A DNA stretch of 64,000 nucleotides from Rhynchopus sp. YZ270_cl-10 (Eukaryota > Euglenozoa > Diplonemea > Diplonemida > Diplonemidae), in NCBI GenBank assembly GCA_964035575.1, contig OZ037865.1:868001-932000 (forward strand), read 5' to 3'. The notes under the pieces are model-generated. The model did not search any database, was not told the origin of the DNA, and saw nothing but the letters and a program-made list of their open reading frames with translations. The position numbers were made by a program, and so were the translations under genes. Below, in pieces: positions 10,839 through 21,608 of this stretch (within the stretch, counting starts at the first letter, position 1; the number at the start of each line of letters is the position of its first letter).

Positions 10839-11443
10839 TCCAATCAAAAAACTGTAGGAGGCTAATAATGAAAGGGGAGGGAGGGGTGAAATGATGTCTT
10901 TTTTTGATCTCAATGGTGGTAATTTTCGAACAAAAAAAAAAGGCTTTTTTAACAACAACAAAAGGCGTAGGACGGTGGAGAGGGAAATGGCGGAAAGGGA
11001 GAGAGAGAGGAGATGGAGTTGCACACCACCCATCATCCCTTGGCTCTTTCTTTGGTTTCCGTTCTCGGAAAAAGCTTTGTGAAAAAAAATCTTGATATTT
11101 TTTTTATTGTCGTTCTCTGCAATCAACAAAGCAACCGAGATATTCGTCCGACAAACACAATAAAAACAATGAAAAGAAGAGAGGGAAAAAAAAAAGGAAA
11201 AAGGCAAAATCAATGAAGGTAATTGAGCAAGTCTGCGGGATAGAATGCTGACTCTTTAATTCTCAGTAAAGTGCAAATGGGAAACGCGTGCTTTTTATTT
11301 GTGTTTTTTTTTAATATGGAAATCGCAAATTTCAGTGCTTAATATACAAACCCTCCATAAGGAGAAGGATAGAGTTTTACCCCTTTAGAAAAGTCTGGCA
11401 GTTTTTTTTTGTTTTTTTTTGTTTTTTTTGTGACATATTTTCT
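10839..11443. other. A/T-rich spacer, 3' flank of the VWA gene
   Basis: Homopolymers, a GAGAGAGA stretch (10995-11012) and short frames only. Serves as the 3' region of the VWA-domain gene. I see no further feature. Confidence 0.4.
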
Positions 11444-13030
11444 TCACTTGAAGAGGGAGGTCACTTTCTGGACCATCGCCTTCTGCGAGGGGACGGAGTA
11501 GGCGCTTTCCTTTGCACCCTTTGATGCACGCTGCTTGCGGTGGGCCATTTCGGCGTTCCCCATGGCCTTCCTGCCTTGGGCGTGCCACATGGAGGAGCTG
11601 GTCATCTGTTCTTCGAGACCACCCATGTCATCGCAAAGGTGTGAAACGAGGGCCTTCTTCTTCTTGCGCTTCTCCATGACAGAGGCAGAGGAGGGGGTCT
11701 TTTCGCGGTCGTATTTGCAGTCCAGCTCAGCGGCATAGGCTTCGCTTTGGACACGCATCTGTTTCACAACGGAGTTCGCTGCGCTCATGTTCCCCTCATC
11801 CGCAAGGGTGCGTGCACGCGACATGGCGTCTGCAGCATCAAGACGCAGCCTGTGTACATGGATTTCATCATCCGCTTCGTGTTCCTGGTCGTCAATGCTT
11901 GCCATGCGGTCAATGCTCAAAGCCGTCTCCACCTCACGCACCTCCCCGGTCACCGTCTTCCATGAAACCTTCGCGCACCCTACTACCTGAGTGTTCGGAA
12001 CCTCCAACTTGTTCAGCTTCAACTCAAGAAGAATGTTACGCACCTCATCTCCGTACAGATCCTTGTATTTGATCTGCACGTTGTCCAGCTTGACCGAAGG
12101 GTCTTCAGGGACTTTGATAACCTCTACCCCACGGGAAGGGGTGAAGGAGACGGTGATGTCTGATGCGACGGTGTTGAGCAGTCCTCCGAGGCATTCTGCG
12201 AAGCATCCAGGGATCTCGTCGGGCTGCTGCAGGTAGTAGTACATGCCGGAGCCTGCTTCTGCTACGGAGCGGAGCATTTCGTCTTTGTGTGTGTCGCCGA
12301 AGCCAAAGGTGTACACTGTCATATCTGTGCTCTCCCCAAGGTAGTCGTTCATCGCCTCGAGAATGCCGTCAGTGCTTTTGATACCGCAAGTGGCCTGCCC
12401 GTCGGTGAACAGCCAAACGGTCTTCGAAACAGTCTTTCCCCCCTCCAGCGGTGGAGAGCCACTCTCACGCACCTCCTTCAACCCCGCAAGAAGCCCGCCA
12501 CTGAGGTTGGTCGACCCACCAGGCTTGATGGATTTGAGAAGTTCGATGGCCTTCTTTCTGTTGGCAGGTGTCATGGAGGTGGTGGGCATGACGCGGCGCA
12601 CGCTTTGGTCGTACGCGACGATCGAGAGCTTGTCTTGCGAGGTGAGCTCGCGGGCGACAAACTCGAGGGACTGCAGGACTAGGGCAAGCTTCTTGACGCG
12701 CATGCTTCCGGAGCGGTCGATGACAGCGCAGATCTCAACCGGGGCGCGTGTGATCTGATCCGAGGCGTCGGAGGCAGGCGCAGTGATGTCGATCATCGAC
12801 AGCATCGTCTGCTGCTCAAGCGTCATCTCCTCAAACTCTGGAGTGCATTTGATGGCCAGCAGCCCTGTTGATGCTGCTGCTGCTGCGGGTGCAGGTACAG
12901 GTGCAGCAGGCATCACAGCATCCACCCCACCCTCCGGTGCAGGTGGCGCAGACGGCTCAGACGCAGGGATGTCGCCAGCGTGGAAGTTCACCACGACGTT
13001 CGCCTGGGGGGCAGTGTCGGCAAGGCCCAT
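11444..13030 (-). CDS. von Willebrand factor A domain protein
   Basis: A 528-residue protein with a VWA domain at about 97-285. The metal-ion-dependent adhesion site is complete: DRSGS (D105, S107, S109), the threonine of GGSTNLSGG (T174) and the aspartate of LFTDGQ (D210). Such domains bind protein ligands through a divalent metal. Residues 1-60 are Ala/Pro-rich. After the VWA domain comes a beta-rich segment (290-390), then a charged helical tail (400-528) with KRKKKK near 465. The general order resembles cytosolic VWA proteins of protists and of plant WAV3-like proteins, but no RING or Hint domain is visible, and there is no signal peptide. A pyrimidine tract and CAG (TTTTCTCTCAG) end 36 bases before the ATG, suggesting the mRNA 5' end is made there by splicing. 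Partner unknown. Confidence 0.85.
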   Translation of the reverse strand: MGLADTAPQANVVVNFHAGDIPASEPSAPPAPEGGVDAVMPAAPVPAPAAAAASTGLLAIKCTPEFEEMTLEQQTMLSMIDITAPASDASDQITRAPVEICAVIDRSGSMRVKKLALVLQSLEFVARELTSQDKLSIVAYDQSVRRVMPTTSMTPANRKKAIELLKSIKPGGSTNLSGGLLAGLKEVRESGSPPLEGGKTVSKTVWLFTDGQATCGIKSTDGILEAMNDYLGESTDMTVYTFGFGDTHKDEMLRSVAEAGSGMYYYLQQPDEIPGCFAECLGGLLNTVASDITVSFTPSRGVEVIKVPEDPSVKLDNVQIKYKDLYGDEVRNILLELKLNKLEVPNTQVVGCAKVSWKTVTGEVREVETALSIDRMASIDDQEHEADDEIHVHRLRLDAADAMSRARTLADEGNMSAANSVVKQMRVQSEAYAAELDCKYDREKTPSSASVMEKRKKKKALVSHLCDDMGGLEEQMTSSSMWHAQGRKAMGNAEMAHRKQRASKGAKESAYSVPSQKAMVQKVTSLFK

Positions 13031-14489
13031 TGTGTTGTGTAGTGTTGTTGTTGTGTAAAAAGAAGACTGAGAGAAAAGGGTTGTTGTGTGTGTGTGCCGG
13101 AACGGCTAGCAGGGGCATATCATTCTGGATTCTAAAGGGGTGCCTTTTGTCTGAGCTGCGTTAACATCATCTCTTAGTACCTCTCGTTTTGCGTGGAGGC
13201 GGATATGGTGGTGGCTGCGGGCGTTCAGCCTACTGTGTGCGTTATCCACCAAGGTACCAAAAAAAAAAAAAATTCAATGAAGTACAAAAACTGTGGCTTT
13301 AGAAATCGTTGGTACTTTTTTTTTGAAAATATCTGGAAAAAAACTCCTAGCGTTTTTTCTTTTTTTTTTTCTTTTGCGTGATATGTAAGCAAGAGCACTA
13401 ATGGCAGGCTGTACGCCAGGCAAAGGGGGGGAACATGCTCGTTGCCACATCATAAATAAAGAGAAGTTGAAAAGTGCAAACACCTCGCCGTTCATCGGCG
13501 GACACAGGAACTGGAAATAAAATGCTAGAATCGATGATAGAAAACAAAGAGAAAAGTTTATAAGATGACCTTAAGCCTCTCGTGTTTAGTCACCTTATCA
13601 TATTCGTTATCGCGGAGCAACAGCTGCGCTAACAAAATTCTTGTATTACTGTGTTGTCCGGCAGTTCAACACAAGGCTAGCACGGTTTGGTGAAGTAGGG
13701 TGATGGTCAGATAGTTCTTCTGTTCAAAAGACAATAAACATGTGGGGGAGAATAAAGAGAGCCTCTCATTTGCTTGGTCACCTTTAAAAGAAGATTTGAC
13801 AGAAGAATGTGCCTCTGTGCACAGATCAGCCGCTACCCACGTGCGCCGTTTTCGATTCGTTTCCGATCTCCACGCACTGTAGAAATTTAGTGAAAGGCGG
13901 TCCAATTTGACGTTCGTGGTAGCTACTGATATATCGAATTAAAACAAAATGCAAAAAAAAAAAAAAAAAAAAAAAAATCCCCCCTGAGACAGACTAAATC
14001 AGATGAATTGATAACGATACGTGGGAAAGACAAAAAAAAAAAAAAACTCCACTTCTTTTCCCCGTTGAACACATGCCAAAAAAAAAATTTAAAACCCTGG
14101 CATCTGGTACGCGAGATGAGTTATCATAGAATCAATCACTGAATTTATTTATTTTGAAACCCTACCATACCGGCTTCACACTTGTAAGAGGGGGACATAT
14201 AGTCAATAAATTACTGGACCCAAACTTTTTTTAAAGTTTCAGGGGAGACACATATCCAATAAATACAAAACGAACACTCTGAAAAGAAAGGTACTTGAAA
14301 TACAAAGCCCCGCGACAGTGTACCAAAAAAAAAAAAAAAACAGGTTATAATATGAACCTAATCTTTGACTTCAGTCACCTCAAGAAAAATATTAGATTCA
14401 TATACTTTCAGTTCACAGAATTGAAAGTAAAAATACAAACACCGGATGACTCCATCAAGACATTCTTAAGAACAGGAAACTGAGGAAAC
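13031..14489. other. spacer with several dispersed motif copies
   Basis: Holds the best copy of motif B (13456-13503), which here continues into a GCCGTTCATCGGCGG hairpin. It also holds three motif A copies (13557-13597, 13752-13783 and a weaker one at 14340-14381, each ending in (C/T)(A/G)GTCACC) and hairpin motif C (13801-13828, stem TGTGC/GCACA). Long A runs lie at 13950-13975. No coding sequence seen. Confidence 0.45.
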
Positions 14490-15310
14490 CAGGGTTCTAT
14501 ATAGGCCCGGTCACTCGGTCGGTCTGACCGAGTCAGACGTTGACTCGGTCAGCCGTTTTTTTTTTTTTTTTTTTATAAATCTCAGATTTTTTTTCCAAAT
14601 CTTGGGGTGGAAATTTTGGTACCTCCCACGAGCCTCTGAGAGTGACCAGAAATGGCCTCATGAACAAAGTGACCCCGTCACAGCCAGAACGCGACTCAAT
14701 TGGTCAAACGCCGAAGGAAAAGGAAGCATGCATCATGGCGAAATAATAAAAGTAGCGTACCGTGCGCCTGCGGCGCAAGATTGCAACCCACCCTTCCCAT
14801 GATATACTTTTGCAGTAAAAATGTGCAATTTTAAGCGCAATTTTTAGAAATGTTGCGTACCGTGGCTTCGCCAGAAACTTTCGTTTTAGAAAAACAGGGG
14901 AGTAAAATTACGGAAGCTGACCACAATTACCAGCGACAGTGCCGTTTTGTGTCAACTTTTTTTTAGAAATGTTGCGTACCGTGGCTTCGCTTTGGGTGCC
15001 GTGACCGCCCTTTCTTTGTTATAAATGTACTGAGGCTACAGACAATTCGTGTACCACTTGTGCCTGGTGCACGAATTGCTTCAATGAAGTGCCGAACTCC
15101 GCAGTTGGATAACCGAGGAATTCTCACATTCCGCCGGAGGCCCCCAACTTGAGCTAGGTTGGGGACCCGGGCTCGACCGAGTTTCAGCGAAAAACCCCAA
15201 AACCTATATAATTCCCTGTGGAGGGGGGAAATTTTTTTTTTGGGCTGACCGAGTCAAACCGATTCTGACCGAGCCAGCCCCTCGTGGGCGGAATGCTGTA
15301 TAGAACCCTG
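14490..15310. mobile_element. 821 bp inverted-repeat element with GACCGAGTC words (element G)
   Basis: Ends CAGGGTTCTATATAG and, from the other strand, CAGGGTTCTATACAG. A 6-bp direct repeat GGAAAC flanks it (14484-14489 and 15311-15316). Just inside both ends, CTGACCGAGTC-type words are repeated in both orientations (14510-14560 and 15243-15275). Middle sequences contain GTACCGTGCGCCTGCGGCGC and GCGTACCGTGGCTTCGC, shared with other elements here. CAGGG ends are seen in hAT elements, though the target repeat is shorter than the usual 8. No transposase. A diverged inverted partial copy lies at about 25975-26400. Confidence 0.65.
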
Positions 15311-15724
15311 GGAAACGTAAGTTTTTTTTTTCTTGAAATTTTCATAATTTTTTTTTCAAAAAACTTTACTCTTGCACGGTCAGAGAAGTCCGCACAAAAG
15401 TCTCTCTACTGTCATTGCACGCAGCTTCAACAAAAGCCACGAAGACGTAAGATGAGCATGCTAGACGACGGAGTCTGATTCTGCTTCGATAAACCGAAGA
15501 AAAGTGGAGGTCGCACAATCCAAAGCAAAGCAACCTCACTATCCTCCCATGAATAAACCAGACCATGTCATCAAAGCCTTCCACCTTGCAGAGAGGGTTC
15601 CTCATATTCATTGACAGAAACATACCATATCTTTCAGGATTTTCATTTTTCTCGAGTCACGGTCAAAAAAGGGGGGGAAAGGGGGTCAAACCCCAAAAAC
15701 ATTGTTTTATCATCCTGCATTCTC

Positions 15725-17050
15725 TCAGAAGAGTGCTGCTTTGATTGCAAAGAGCGCAAGACCGACGAGCCCTGCAATGAGAGGGTACGTCACCTTGACG
15801 TTCTTCCAGGGGTCCCAGTAGTAGGTGAAGGTCATATCGAGGAGGAGCACCTTCCAGAGGTTTACCTTAACCTCGTTGCTGGGGACGGGAGCACCTGTCG
15901 CGAGGTTGTGGATGTGCTTCTGATGGAAGAAGCTGTTAAGGCCTGCAGCGAAGGGTCCATCAATCTGTTGGATGCCGGTCACAGGGGAGAAACGCTCCAA
16001 TGCGTCGATCTCACCTTTCATCAATCTGTTCGGTCCGTTTGCGTCGGTGCAGACTGGGCGAGCAATCCCAATGAAATCAACATCCCCTTCCAACGCAGAT
16101 TCCATTGTCTTCAACGTGCTGAACCCTCCTGTCAGCATGAGGGGGATGGTGGTCACCTTGCGTGCCTTCTTCGCGAATTCGAGGAAGAAGGCTTCACGCT
16201 CTTGGGTCGACTTTTTGACGTTCTGCATGGCTTCCATCTTTTCGTAGGTTCCGCCGCTGATCTCAATGGTGTCAACGCCTTTGCCTTCGAGGGATTTGAG
16301 CAGCTCAAGGGATTCTTCTTCGGTAAATCCGCCACGCTGGAAATCAGCAGAGTTGAGCTTGATCATGACGCAGAAGCGGGGCTGGACGACCGCTCTGATG
16401 CGTTCGATGATGGTGTGCAGGAGACGTCTTCTGTTCTCAATGCTGCCTCCATAGGCGTCGGTCCTCCGGTTGGTGTGCGGGGAGAGGAACGACGAGAGGA
16501 GGTACCCATGCGCACTGTGCACCTGCACACCATCGAACCCTGCCTTCTCTGCGTTCACCGCGGTCGCAACAAAGCGTTCAATCACATCATCGATGTCCTC
16601 CGCTGTGAGGGCACGCGGCTTGCGTGTCAACGTCTCTGCCACAAAGCTCGGCATACCGGGCATGTACAGCTGCACCTCGGAAGGGCACACCGGCTGGGTG
16701 CACACCGACACCGGGCACTGTCTCCCTGCGTGGCTGATCTGCATGATAAGCAGTGCGCCATCCACACCGGACTCCTTCGCCCACTGCTTGAAGGGTTCCA
16801 GGTCGGTGTCCTTCTCAAGCGCAACGTTCCGTGGTGCCTCCATGTAGCGGCGGTCCACCTGGACATTCCCGGTGATGTTGATTCCCAGTCCCCCCTCAGC
16901 CCAGGCCTTGTACAGATTGAAGTGGCGTTTGTTCGGAAGGTTGGTAGCGGGGTCGGCCATGCACTCTGTCATGGCACCTTTGCCGAAGCGGTTGCGCACG
17001 ACAACGCCATTGGGGAGTTTGAATACGGAGGCAACCTTTTGGGTGCTCAT
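15725..17050 (-). CDS. old yellow enzyme family NAD(P)H:flavin oxidoreductase, tail-anchored
   Basis: A 441-residue FMN-dependent TIM-barrel enzyme. Visible marks: the SHAGRQ block (H107), QVHSAHGYLLSSFLSP with the substrate-binding H178 and H181 pair, and TDAYGGSIENR. The family reduces activated C=C bonds or quinones using NAD(P)H. The start is set at 17050 because the reading frame upstream only reads a GAGAAGGGG minisatellite, and a splice acceptor (CCCTATTCTCAG) lies 22 bases before this ATG. The last 24 residues (ending AGLVGLALFAIKAALF) form one hydrophobic helix after a Trp/Lys-rich stretch, which should tail-anchor the protein in a membrane with the enzyme facing the cytosol. Such an anchor is unusual for this family. 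Confidence 0.88.
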   Translation of the reverse strand: MSTQKVASVFKLPNGVVVRNRFGKGAMTECMADPATNLPNKRHFNLYKAWAEGGLGINITGNVQVDRRYMEAPRNVALEKDTDLEPFKQWAKESGVDGALLIMQISHAGRQCPVSVCTQPVCPSEVQLYMPGMPSFVAETLTRKPRALTAEDIDDVIERFVATAVNAEKAGFDGVQVHSAHGYLLSSFLSPHTNRRTDAYGGSIENRRRLLHTIIERIRAVVQPRFCVMIKLNSADFQRGGFTEEESLELLKSLEGKGVDTIEISGGTYEKMEAMQNVKKSTQEREAFFLEFAKKARKVTTIPLMLTGGFSTLKTMESALEGDVDFIGIARPVCTDANGPNRLMKGEIDALERFSPVTGIQQIDGPFAAGLNSFFHQKHIHNLATGAPVPSNEVKVNLWKVLLLDMTFTYYWDPWKNVKVTYPLIAGLVGLALFAIKAALF

Positions 17051-17100
17051 TGTGATGTCTTCTTTTTTAGTTCTGAGAATAGGGATAATTGGGGGAGTGT

Positions 17101-17146
17101 TCGAGAAGAGGGAGAAGGGGGAGAAGGGGGAGAAGGGGGAGAACAA

Positions 17147-17182
<36 letters not shown>
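17101..17182. repeat. GAGAAGGGG minisatellite followed by a long A run
   Basis: Four to five copies of a 9-bp GAGAAGGGG unit (17105-17142), then an uninterrupted A run of about 30 bases, just upstream of the flavin oxidoreductase gene. The minisatellite creates a false N-terminal extension (FSPFSPFSP) of that gene. Confidence 0.8.
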
Positions 17183-17185
<3 letters not shown>

Positions 17186-17369
17186 TCGTGTTTTACTAAA
17201 TCTAAAGCAGTTAAAACTACAGGACGTCGTTTCGACAAAAAAAAATCATATTGGGGGTGGCTGAAGGAGGGTGATTCGCACTTCTTGCGTACTTTGTGCA
17301 CCCCCCCATTCAGCCCCACATATACTTTCTATTCTCCTAAATAGAAGGCATAATAGGGGAGATAACACC

Positions 17370-18719
17370 TCACAAAACCTTCAAACTCGAGAACACTTCT
17401 AACGCTGTCACACAATACCCCCTCAAATCCTCCGGGAATGCGGAGCTGTTCAACCGCACCTCCGCTGTCTTCCCTGTTGGCAGCAGGAGGGTGGCCGTGC
17501 TTTCTATACCCCCTGCAAGGTCTGCACGCAGAATGCATCTGTCTTCGAAACGAAGTGAACACTTTGTCCCCATCACACAGGCCTCACCTATTCCCTCTAA
17601 AAGGCATTTATACCCACCTCCGATGGCATCGCTCTTTCTCTCTACTATCTTAGGTGCACATTGCTGTGCAACAGTCGCATACTGCACAATCTCATGCAAA
17701 GTAAACTGACCTGTCCCTGTCAAATAAGATGGTTCACGTAAACGGACCAAATGATGCTCAGTGAGAATAGGCCGTCCATCAAGCCTGTATACTGCAGTTC
17801 CACCGAGTTTTTGCACGGTGAGGGTTGAGAGATCGTGTAAAATGACTGCTGCAGGGAGTGGGGTGTCGGTTATTGTGGAGTGGGTGCGGAATATCGATGA
17901 TTTGCGTCGATCATATACACACAGGGGTGTTGTAGGGGAGGTGAGCGACGACACCACATTGTTCGCAGCGGAAAAGAACCCTATAGGGAGAAGCTCCGGA
18001 TACGCAGTGTACGCCAACGCAGCCTCCTCCTGGCGCGGCAGACGCGTCTCGGGAAACGTATTCTCAGTCTCCCTTCCAAGACATTTCAACAGCGGATACA
18101 ACCACAGCCCTTTCCGCTCTAAAGTATCCACCACAAAATGCATTTCATTTACCATAACAAATTGGGCCGGCGACGCTGCTGGAAGCCCGCACAGTGCAAT
18201 ACTATGCACCGAATTCGATTCGGTCGGTTTTTGAAGAACCGGTGCCATGTATGTTACTCGGAAGACCCCACCTCCAGGGAGAACACATAACGCAGCGATT
18301 TCACCACTCGCTGTGATGGTAATACCTTCGTACGACTCCACTACGGCACATCCTGCCCAATGCGCTGTTGTTGGTGTGGTTGGTGCTTCCGTAAAGCTCT
18401 GAACCTGCGGAGAAAGCAAGGGCGTGCCCTCAGGGAGAAGATGCTTATGTAGGGTTGGGAAGGTAGTGGACCCGAGAAGAGGGCTGAGGGTGTTCTTCAT
18501 GAAGAGTGCGTGGGAGATGAGGCGCATATGAGCGGGGATTGGGCAGAGGTTCGTGATGTAGTGTTGGCTCTCGGTGTCCCCGCTGGCGCGTACGGTGCAG
18601 ACCCTGCTGTCTCCGGATAGTGCAACAGCACTGTTCCTGATGTAAACGGCAAAGTGCTTCGCATCAAACACTACACAATCCACATCCTCTCCTTTCAAGG
18701 TGAACAGTTCTGAGATCAT
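17370..18719 (-). CDS. unrecognised 449-residue protein
   Basis: I do not recognise the family. The start is placed at 18719 (MISELFTL) because a splice acceptor (AAATTCCAG) ends 16 bases upstream and the residues before it lack protein-like character. The sequence alternates short hydrophobic strands with turns across its whole length (for example GVFRVTYMAPVL, YEGITITASGEIAALCVL), suggesting an all-beta fold such as a propeller or repeated beta domain. No signal peptide, membrane helix or metal motif stands out. The C-terminus ends in strand-like blocks (CSLRFEDRCILRADLAGG). Codon use and base composition match its neighbours, so I treat it as a real gene in the minus-strand cluster. Confidence 0.65.
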   Translation of the reverse strand: MISELFTLKGEDVDCVVFDAKHFAVYIRNSAVALSGDSRVCTVRASGDTESQHYITNLCPIPAHMRLISHALFMKNTLSPLLGSTTFPTLHKHLLPEGTPLLSPQVQSFTEAPTTPTTAHWAGCAVVESYEGITITASGEIAALCVLPGGGVFRVTYMAPVLQKPTESNSVHSIALCGLPAASPAQFVMVNEMHFVVDTLERKGLWLYPLLKCLGRETENTFPETRLPRQEEAALAYTAYPELLPIGFFSAANNVVSSLTSPTTPLCVYDRRKSSIFRTHSTITDTPLPAAVILHDLSTLTVQKLGGTAVYRLDGRPILTEHHLVRLREPSYLTGTGQFTLHEIVQYATVAQQCAPKIVERKSDAIGGGYKCLLEGIGEACVMGTKCSLRFEDRCILRADLAGGIESTATLLLPTGKTAEVRLNSSAFPEDLRGYCVTALEVFSSLKVL

Positions 18720-18863
18720 TGTGTTATCATTGCGTCTGGAATTTAAAAAAAAAAGGATGGGGTTTTTTTTAGATGAACTTAAGTCTTGTGTTTTGTCGTT
18801 CTGATACGCATCGTTTATCGTACAATATCGCGGATTGCAGAAATGAATAAGATGTGTTTTTGA

Positions 18864-18926
18864 TAAATTGTTGGAGTAGTGTAGTTGCCTCGGTGGTGTT
18901 GCCACAGTTGTGCAATACCCACTGTC
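18864..18926. repeat. 63 bp dispersed repeat, copy 1
   Basis: Shares about 56 of 63 positions with 29166-29228. It includes TTGTTGGAGTAGTGTAGTTG and TGTTGCCACAGTTGT. The differences cluster in a 3-base patch and at the far end. Short, complementary ends (ATTGT...ACAAT) would allow a stem. It lies upstream of the 449-residue gene. Confidence 0.6.
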
Positions 18927-20978
18927 TTTTTTTTTTCACTTACCTAGGTAGGCGTGACGTTGTCTACACGGTAATTATCGGTAGCCAGCGCCACTGGTAC
19001 TGCCTCTTGCTTAGCTTTATGTTGTATGTTGTTGAAAAGATGGAATTGGTCAGTGTGTGAAGGAGAAGAAAAATATAGGTTGTGGAGAGAAATTTGGGAA
19101 AGAGGATAGGGAGAAATAGGGAACTTTGTACTGTGTTTGGGGTAGTGGCTTTTGGGAGAGTGATGCTGGTGTCGCGTCGAGCGTAACAAAAACGAAGAAG
19201 AAAAAAAAAAAAAAGGAAAAAAAAAAAATACCCAAAAAAAATTTTGAAAGATGAATGTGCCTCGTGCACATCGATCTATTAAAAAAACGATTCGTGGGAA
19301 AGGGGTTTTTTTTTGTATTTGTGCTGTCGTGGTTTTATCGAATAAAACGGCAGAAAGGTGAATTTGAAAAGTACAAACGACTGGATGAAGGCACAAAAAA
19401 AAAAAAGGAAAAAAAAAAGAGAAAAAAAGAAGAAAGTGGTGAGCTTTATCTATGTTAGGATACTTTGAAAAACGTTTAGAGGGTTTTGTATTAGTGTAGG
19501 CATCAAGGCATCCCCTGTTGAAGATATGGTGCTTTGCACGATTTAGTGTGTTCACTTGGTGTTCACTGTGTTTGTGGGGTGGTGCGTCGACACACATCAC
19601 CTTTAACAAACTTTTTTTTTACGCTCAAGTCGTGTGGCAAGATTTTTTTCTGGGTATTTTTGGTGATTGAGGAGCAATTATTTTTCCATGAGGGGGGAGC
19701 TCCCATCCCCCCAAAAGTACCTGTGCGAAAAATTGGGGTCCTAGAAAAAAAAAAGCCCTGGGCAATAGAAACCAAGCCCCCTATTTTAATAAAAAAAAAT
19801 ATAGAAGTCACAATCGTTCTGGCTTTAAGACCTCCGTCCTAAGCTCGCGTGTGCGTGAAATGTGAATAAAATTACACAACAAAAAAAAAAACAAAACAAA
19901 AACAGAAACAGATTCGGTGTTCTGCTGTGAAGATATGACCCAAAAAAAATTGTAAAAAAAATCTGGGATTTTCCCGTTTTTGGAGCGCGTTCTTACCATG
20001 CAATGACTTTTGTCATATGCTTCTCTCGCTGATTCACCTGTTAACTAAAAAGGGCGTTTCTGGAGTGCAAGCAATGTACACCCCGCCTTCATACAACAGT
20101 CCACATTCCCTCCCAAATTCGGAGGGAGAAAGAACCGTGCACAAGAGGCCCACGGGTCTCTATCTTCTCATTCACAGCACAAAAATAAAGTGAAGCTGAT
20201 AGTGCAAACATCGCTGCGACGCAGGCACTGACACTCCACGGGTTATCTAACCCCAGAGTGATTATTAAAACAAGGGAACTTTTTCTCCAATAGCACAATA
20301 AAAACCCCTCAATTCCCAGGGAATCTGCCAAATACTGAAAATTTGAAAGATGGAGGAGCCATAAATGCTCCTGAATAATAGCACGTATGTACAAAGCAAA
20401 AAAAAATCCTTTTGTGTAGGATTGAGAAGAAAAACGCGCAACGAATTCAAAAAGAAAAAGAAAAAAGCGTGGAGTATTGTGTCCAGACACCTCAACAGAT
20501 GCAAGGTACATAAAACAAAAAAGGTGGTTGGGTAGTGTTGAGGGGGGCATGAAGGAAACATGCTACGCAACAGACCAAACTACGTACAAATATAAAAAAA
20601 AATTAAAAAAAAACTTTTTTTTCTGTATCGACAATCACCTTTACACCTACTGGTATAAAGATCTGTACTCAATGTTGGCCGAAGCCTTTTTTTTGGAACG
20701 CTTTCGAACAAATGGGAAAATACTACCCCCTTACACCCCACACCCATCCTACACCCCTACACCCCATACCCCGACTCTAACTGCTTTTCCAATCATAAAC
20801 TATGACCAGACCACTGACAAAGGGAGAAAAAAAGGGCAATAAAACCAGGACTTTTTTTTTTTCACACCTAAAGTTACTGCTTTCTACCAATTAAGCGGGG
20901 CTTTGAGGGCTTGGGAAACTGTGCACCCATCAACACCACTCTCTCCCCCCCTAACTCCCTAACCCATATTACCCCCAT
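18927..20978. other. long spacer, no convincing gene
   Basis: Contains hairpin motif C at 19250-19276 (ATGAATGTGCCTCGTGCACA, stem of 6), motif B at about 19353-19385 and another at 20186-20228, and a module at 20622-20670 (CTGTATCGACAATCAC followed by GGTATAAAGATCTGT) that recurs at 25528-25575. Longer frames here are Phe/Ser/Lys-rich readings of A/T runs. One minus-strand frame (20089-20550) covers motif B and is not a believable gene. Confidence 0.4.
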
Positions 20979-21608
20979 TCAGACAACGTCTGGCTCTTCT
21001 TCTCGTTGTATATTTGAAAGCTCTGTACTACGCACTCTGGGTGCGGGGGTTTCTGTCTGCATACGCCATTTGGAAAGCTTTCTGACAAGCTCCTGCCCCT
21101 CCCATTCCTCAAGATCGCCCTGGGTCACCCCGCCTTCCTGCACCTTCTTCTTTTTGAGAATCGTCTTCGTCCATGAGAAGAGCGGTGCTATCGCAGGCGC
21201 AGTACAGAGCTGCAGAATCCCGAATGACCCTACTCCAAGCGCAGCGAGCACGGTCAAATAGAGGTTCCCCCCCATGCTATAATCACCGTGGGAGATATGA
21301 AGGGTCAACAGAGGCTGTCCACCCAAAGGTGTCACCACTACGCTAGCAGCGAGGTAGAACGTCTCTTCAAAGGCCCATCCCAGAACCAAAGCAAGAAACC
21401 CCGCAGTGGCAAGCGCAAGCGAGAGAACCAGCAGCGGGCTCACAACAAAAACCACAACCAAAAGCAGAATCACCCCTTGACGCACCGAAAGCGTGAACAG
21501 CTCGGCCTCCTCACCCACATTGGAGGAGCCACTGCTCCCGGTGAATGTCGCCTGCGAATTAGAGTTGATGTCATATTGGTCATGCTTCTCGAGGTTGAGC
21601 GCCTCCAT
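20979..21608 (-). CDS. small multi-pass membrane protein, unrecognised
   Basis: A 209-residue protein if started at 21608 (MEALNLEK); a splice acceptor (ACATTCTCACAG) ends 39 bases upstream. Residues 1-44 are polar and Ser/Asn-rich. There follow a long hydrophobic region at about 46-95 (GVILLLVVVFVVSPLLVLSL onward), long enough for two helices, and another at about 118-145. The tail (150-209) starts with the basic KTILKKKK and is charged. Three transmembrane helices are likely. No family motif is recognisable; transporter accessory or organelle membrane protein are both possible. Confidence 0.65.
   Translation of the reverse strand: MEALNLEKHDQYDINSNSQATFTGSSGSSNVGEEAELFTLSVRQGVILLLVVVFVVSPLLVLSLALATAGFLALVLGWAFEETFYLAASVVVTPLGGQPLLTLHISHGDYSMGGNLYLTVLAALGVGSFGILQLCTAPAIAPLFSWTKTILKKKKVQEGGVTQGDLEEWEGQELVRKLSKWRMQTETPAPRVRSTELSNIQREEEPDVV

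Noticed and set aside
17051-17149. N-terminal extension FSPFSPFSP of the flavin oxidoreductase
   Set aside because: It translates the GAGAAGGGG minisatellite and lies across the splice acceptor.
18944-19609. 221-codon Phe/Ser-rich frame
   Set aside because: Low complexity over A/T runs and over hairpin motif C.
20089-20550. 153-codon hydrophobic frame on the minus strand
   Set aside because: Covers a motif B copy found in other spacers; no acceptor or motif support.
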